Part shown: piece after piece, positions 61,116 through 64,000 of the stretch
Position numbering within the stretch: the first letter of the stretch is position 1
How the letters are laid out: each line of letters opens with the position of its first letter
From: Paenibacillus sp. LHD-38
GTDB lineage: Bacteria > Bacillota > Bacilli > Paenibacillales > Paenibacillaceae
DNA: 64,000 bases
Assembly: GCF_031157315.1 (NCBI RefSeq)
Contig: NZ_JAVIFU010000026.1
Span: 26,716-90,715, forward strand
Direction of reading: 5' to 3'
The notes under the pieces: model-generated
The model's input: the letters and a program-made list of their open reading frames with translations, nothing else
The model's database searches: none
What the model was told of the DNA's origin: nothing
Position numbers and translations under genes: made by a program

Positions 61116-62723
61116 TTAGGACCCGGTCCGATAATCCTGCGGCGTCACGCCAAACTGGCGTTTGAACACCTTGATGAAGTAAGCCGGCTCCAAATATCCG
61201 ATTTCCGCGCTGATTTCATACACCTTTTTGTCGGTCGTTTTCAGCAGATGGCAGGCCCGCTCCATACGAAGCCGGGACACGTAATCGCTAATTCCTTCGC
61301 CGGTTTCGATTTTATAAATTTTGGATAAATGCGTCGTGTGCAGGTTCACATGATCGGCTAGCGCGCGCAATGACACATCCAGGTGAAGATTTTTTTCAGT
61401 AAACGCCTGAACCTTCTTCACATAATGGGAACGGATGTCGTTCACCTCATTGGCTGTTCCCACTTTCAGCTTGCCAAGTCCCACCATAGACCAATTACGC
61501 AGCTTGCTGATGGAGCTGAAAGCCTCCCCGTTCTGCAATAGTTCCATGTCCTCTCCTAAAAGCTTAGCCAGCGAATACCCGTTTCGATGCGCGTAGTGCG
61601 TAAATGCCGACGCGATCAGAAAACCGGCCTCCATGCAGTGCTCCCACGAATCGGACCATTTGAGATCAAGCTCATCGAACACTAGCTGCAGCTTTTCCTC
61701 TAATGCGTCCCAGCGCCCGGCCTCCAGCAAATTGTTCAAAGACGGCGGGCTGTGGATCGCATCCAAAGCGCCTTCGGATACCGTTTGCTCCAGATCGCTG
61801 ACACGCATGACGAATTCACGTTCATCCCCGACAATTTGGCGAAAGGAAGCGGCAGCCTTCCGGTAAACATCCGCAAGCTGCTCGGGAAAACGGAATGGCT
61901 CCGTGATGACAATCGAGAGCGAACCTTTCAAAAACTGTTTGACCTTCGCCTGCAGCTGCACGGCCAGCTTCTCCAGCAGCATTTCCTTCCTGATAGCCGG
62001 ATCGTCTCCCTTGAACTGAAGCAGGAAAGCCAAATAGCCATGCTCCTCCCTGACTCCCCAAACCTCCGTAAATTCGCCGAAAATTTCTTCCGCAATGTTG
62101 ATTATCGCATATTCCATCAGCTGCTGGCCGTTGTTGCGGTACTGCCCGAACTCCTCCTCCAAACGGACGAGCAGCAGCGCGCAATCCCCGAACCGGATCG
62201 GCAAATGGTAATTTTCCAGCTTTCTGCTCCACTCGTCGGCGGGAAACCTCGTTCCGCGCAGCGCATCAAGCAGCAGCTGCCCCCGCAGAAGCGGAAGGTT
62301 CTCCCGCAGCGTATATTTCGTACGTTCATGAGAGCTGATGCTCTCCCATTCCGCTTTCAATTGTTCGATCGCCGTCTTGACTGCTCCGAACAATTCTTGA
62401 TCGGTCGGCGGTTTCAGCAAGTATTCAATGGCTTGATGCCGCACGGCCTCCTTTGCATATTCAAAATCCGAATGCCCGGATAAAATGATGCATTTGATTC
62501 TCTTATCGCTGGCTCGGATTTTCTCTATGAGCTCTATCCCTGTCATTTCAGGCATTAGAATATCAGATATGATAATATCAATCGGCTGGGTCGCTATAAT
62601 TTGCAGCGCTTCCTGCGCGGAATAAGCTTTATGAACCTGTTCAATACCGAGCGTATGCCAAGGCTTGTGCATCGATAAATTATCTACCCAGTGGGCTTCA
62701 TCATCTACTATGATCATTTGCAT
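61116..62723 (-). CDS. YesN-type response regulator
   Basis: A 535-residue protein with an N-terminal receiver domain (phosphoacceptor Asp54 in I-I-I-S-D-I-L-M-P-E-M-T-G), a long middle region and a C-terminal AraC HTH (about 430-530). It pairs with the YesM-like kinase gene, which it overlaps by 23 bp. Such pairs usually activate adjacent polysaccharide-transport genes; the binding protein gene lies 106 bp downstream. Confidence 0.92.
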   Translation of the reverse strand: MQMIIVDDEAHWVDNLSMHKPWHTLGIEQVHKAYSAQEALQIIATQPIDIIISDILMPEMTGIELIEKIRASDKRIKCIILSGHSDFEYAKEAVRHQAIEYLLKPPTDQELFGAVKTAIEQLKAEWESISSHERTKYTLRENLPLLRGQLLLDALRGTRFPADEWSRKLENYHLPIRFGDCALLLVRLEEEFGQYRNNGQQLMEYAIINIAEEIFGEFTEVWGVREEHGYLAFLLQFKGDDPAIRKEMLLEKLAVQLQAKVKQFLKGSLSIVITEPFRFPEQLADVYRKAAASFRQIVGDEREFVMRVSDLEQTVSEGALDAIHSPPSLNNLLEAGRWDALEEKLQLVFDELDLKWSDSWEHCMEAGFLIASAFTHYAHRNGYSLAKLLGEDMELLQNGEAFSSISKLRNWSMVGLGKLKVGTANEVNDIRSHYVKKVQAFTEKNLHLDVSLRALADHVNLHTTHLSKIYKIETGEGISDYVSRLRMERACHLLKTTDKKVYEISAEIGYLEPAYFIKVFKRQFGVTPQDYRTGS

Positions 62724-63899
62724 GTAATGGGTCTCCTTGTATGTTAGGATGATGTCGCTGCTCTTCTTCGAGGGGCATCTGCCACATGATTTCGGTTCGA
62801 AATCCCCCTAAAATTGATTTGGTAAAATAGAGATAAGACCCTTCTCCAAACTGATGCATAATTCTTTGATTGGTATTCCAAAGGCCGCAGCCCATTTCCT
62901 CCTGCAGCGGCTCCTTCATTTTCCGGTTAAGCGCATCCTGCAGCACCGGGTTCATGCCGGGACCGTCGTCGTCGATATATATTTTGCATAACCCTCCCGA
63001 AACCTCGCCTCGAATGCGAATTTCGCCCGAAGAATAGGTTTTGCCAACGCCATGAATGACGGCATTTTCCACAACGGGCTGAATCAGCAAACGAGGAACC
63101 TGCTGCTTCAGCATCTCATCCGGTATATCGATCGTATAGTAAATTCTTTCATTGCGCAGCTTCTGAATGTCCAAATAATTGACGATTAGCTTGATTTCTT
63201 CCTCCACGGAGCCGGTTTGCCGTTCCATTCGAGTCGTATAGCGGTAATAAGCGCTTAAATTATAAGCCATCGATACGACCGCCTCCTCCTCCTTCATCTG
63301 TGCCATATTAATAATATAGCCCAGGCAGTTATAGAGAAAATGGGGATTGATCTGCGCCTGCAGCTGCTTCAGCGTCGCTTCCCTTGCCCTCAGCTTCTCG
63401 CCGAGCACCTTCTCGACCAGATCCTGAATTTGCCGCGACATTTCATTGAACCGGTAAAAGAGAAAGGCAAACTCGTTGTTGACATTCTCTTTGATCTGTA
63501 CCGAGAAATCTCCGCGCTGCACACTCTGTAAGCCGCGAATCAGCTTGATGATCGGACGCTGCACGTTCCGGTAAAGCAGTACGGATGCGGATATCCCGAT
63601 CGCGAACAGCAAAGCCATCGACAAATAAAAGAGATTCCGGCTGAACGATATCGGTCCGAGCATCTGGTCCAGTGGCACGATGTCGACCAAATACCAATTG
63701 AGCTGCGGCGATTTCACCGCGCTTACCAAATAGTTTTTACCGTCCAAGCGGACAATCTCCTGCTCGGTCCCCTCAAGCCGCGTGCCATCCAGGAAACCGA
63801 CCAGCTCGCCTGCAAGTTCCTTGGAAGCGCTTCGATTCAGGATCGGCGGTTCGCCTTTGCGGTAAAAGATTGGGTCCCCTTTATAATGCTCCCATAGGT
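62701..63899 (-). pseudogene. YesM-type sensor histidine kinase, 5'-truncated by an IS element
   Basis: About 400 codons remain: the end of an extracellular dCache-like sensor, a membrane helix (about 110-130), HAMP, the phosphoacceptor segment Q-I-N-P-H-F-L-Y-N and an ATPase domain with D-D-D-G-P-G-M. The reading frame enters IS sequence at about 63899; the first membrane helix and most of the sensor are missing. The apparent start in the IS (63939) has no meaning. The rest of the gene may lie beyond the IS outside the window. Confidence 0.82.
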
Positions 63900-64000
63900 T
63901 GAGACACGGGAGGAAGAAAAATAAGTTATAATGAAGCAATGGAAAAACGGAACCGATATACCTCAGAGTTTAAGACGAAGGTTGTACTGGAGGTCCTCCG
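63900..64000 (+). mobile_element. Left end of an IS3-family element, cut by the window edge
   Basis: A probable IS end starts with TGAGACACGGGAGGAAG at 63900. An ATG at 63939 opens M-E-K-R-N-R-Y-T-S-E-F-K-T-K-V-V-L-E-V-L, the typical N-terminus of an IS3-family OrfA, running off the window. It interrupts the kinase gene on the other strand. Confidence 0.75.

Noticed and set aside
61752..62483. 243-residue frame opposite the YesN gene
   Set aside because: It is a shadow of the response regulator frame; the minus strand carries all recognisable motifs.

Overview
The window looks like the chromosome of a Paenibacillus-type Firmicute. Ribosome binding sites are strong and purine-rich (GGAGG). 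There is a YesM/YesN two-component pair, an AdaA/AdaB split, an eps-type polysaccharide operon with an EAR-like RNA, a VanW protein, cre-like CcpA sites and many secreted or cytoplasmic carbohydrate-active enzymes. No rRNA, tRNA or CRISPR array was seen.

Layout. (1) 1-7.6 kb: a two-stage tandem repeat, a VanW protein, a secreted protein of unknown role, a deletion scar (a sugar isomerase/oxidoreductase chimera and two beheaded cupin genes), an XRE regulator and a secreted clan GH-A glycosidase with C-terminal binding modules. (2) 7.6-17.4 kb, minus strand: a paeninodin-like lasso peptide cluster. It has four precursor genes too short for ordinary gene calling, two macrolactam synthetases, an ABC exporter, the split B2 protease and B1 recognition element, an HPr-kinase-like C-terminal serine kinase and a nucleotidyltransferase. 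Three precursors sit at the very 3' end among duplicated terminators and a relic of the synthetase 3' end. (3) 17.4-35.4 kb, same strand: an exopolysaccharide operon running Wzz, BY-kinase, EAR-like RNA plus terminator, GalU, priming sugar transferase, glycosyltransferases, Wzy, Wzx, a large secreted glycosidase, acetyl- and pyruvyltransferases, ManC and Ugd. Ugd ends only 24 bp before the first lasso gene. (4) 35.4-46.5 kb: a decaying zone with an IS630 copy, a defective IS3 remnant and broken genes (tyrosine phosphatase, NiaP-like permease, HhH protein, GNAT, AHSA1-like, CBM-bearing secreted protein, TetR regulator). Intact methyltransferase, flavin reductase and Tat-exported beta-helix genes lie among them. 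(5) 46.6-50.8 kb: an alkylation-repair island of adaA, adaB, a 2OG-Fe(II) oxygenase, a 14-codon ORF, a radical SAM protein, and convergent AlkD and AlkA-like glycosylase genes. (6) 51-64 kb: a carbohydrate utilisation locus with GH88, GH3, an MFS sugar transporter, an AraC-GH39 fusion, an ABC sugar-binding lipoprotein and YesN/YesM. YesM is cut by an IS3-type element at the right edge.

The genes suggest a plant- or soil-associated saccharide degrader. It builds an acidic, pyruvylated and acetylated polysaccharide (mannose, glucose and glucuronate precursors) and may express phosphorylated lasso peptides from the tail of the same transcription unit. The strongest candidate for something new is the lasso cluster: precursors of two core families, two cyclases, a kinase plus a nucleotidyltransferase, its position at the end of an EAR-controlled operon, and visible recent duplication of precursor units. 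All assignments come from reading motifs and context; no database search was run.
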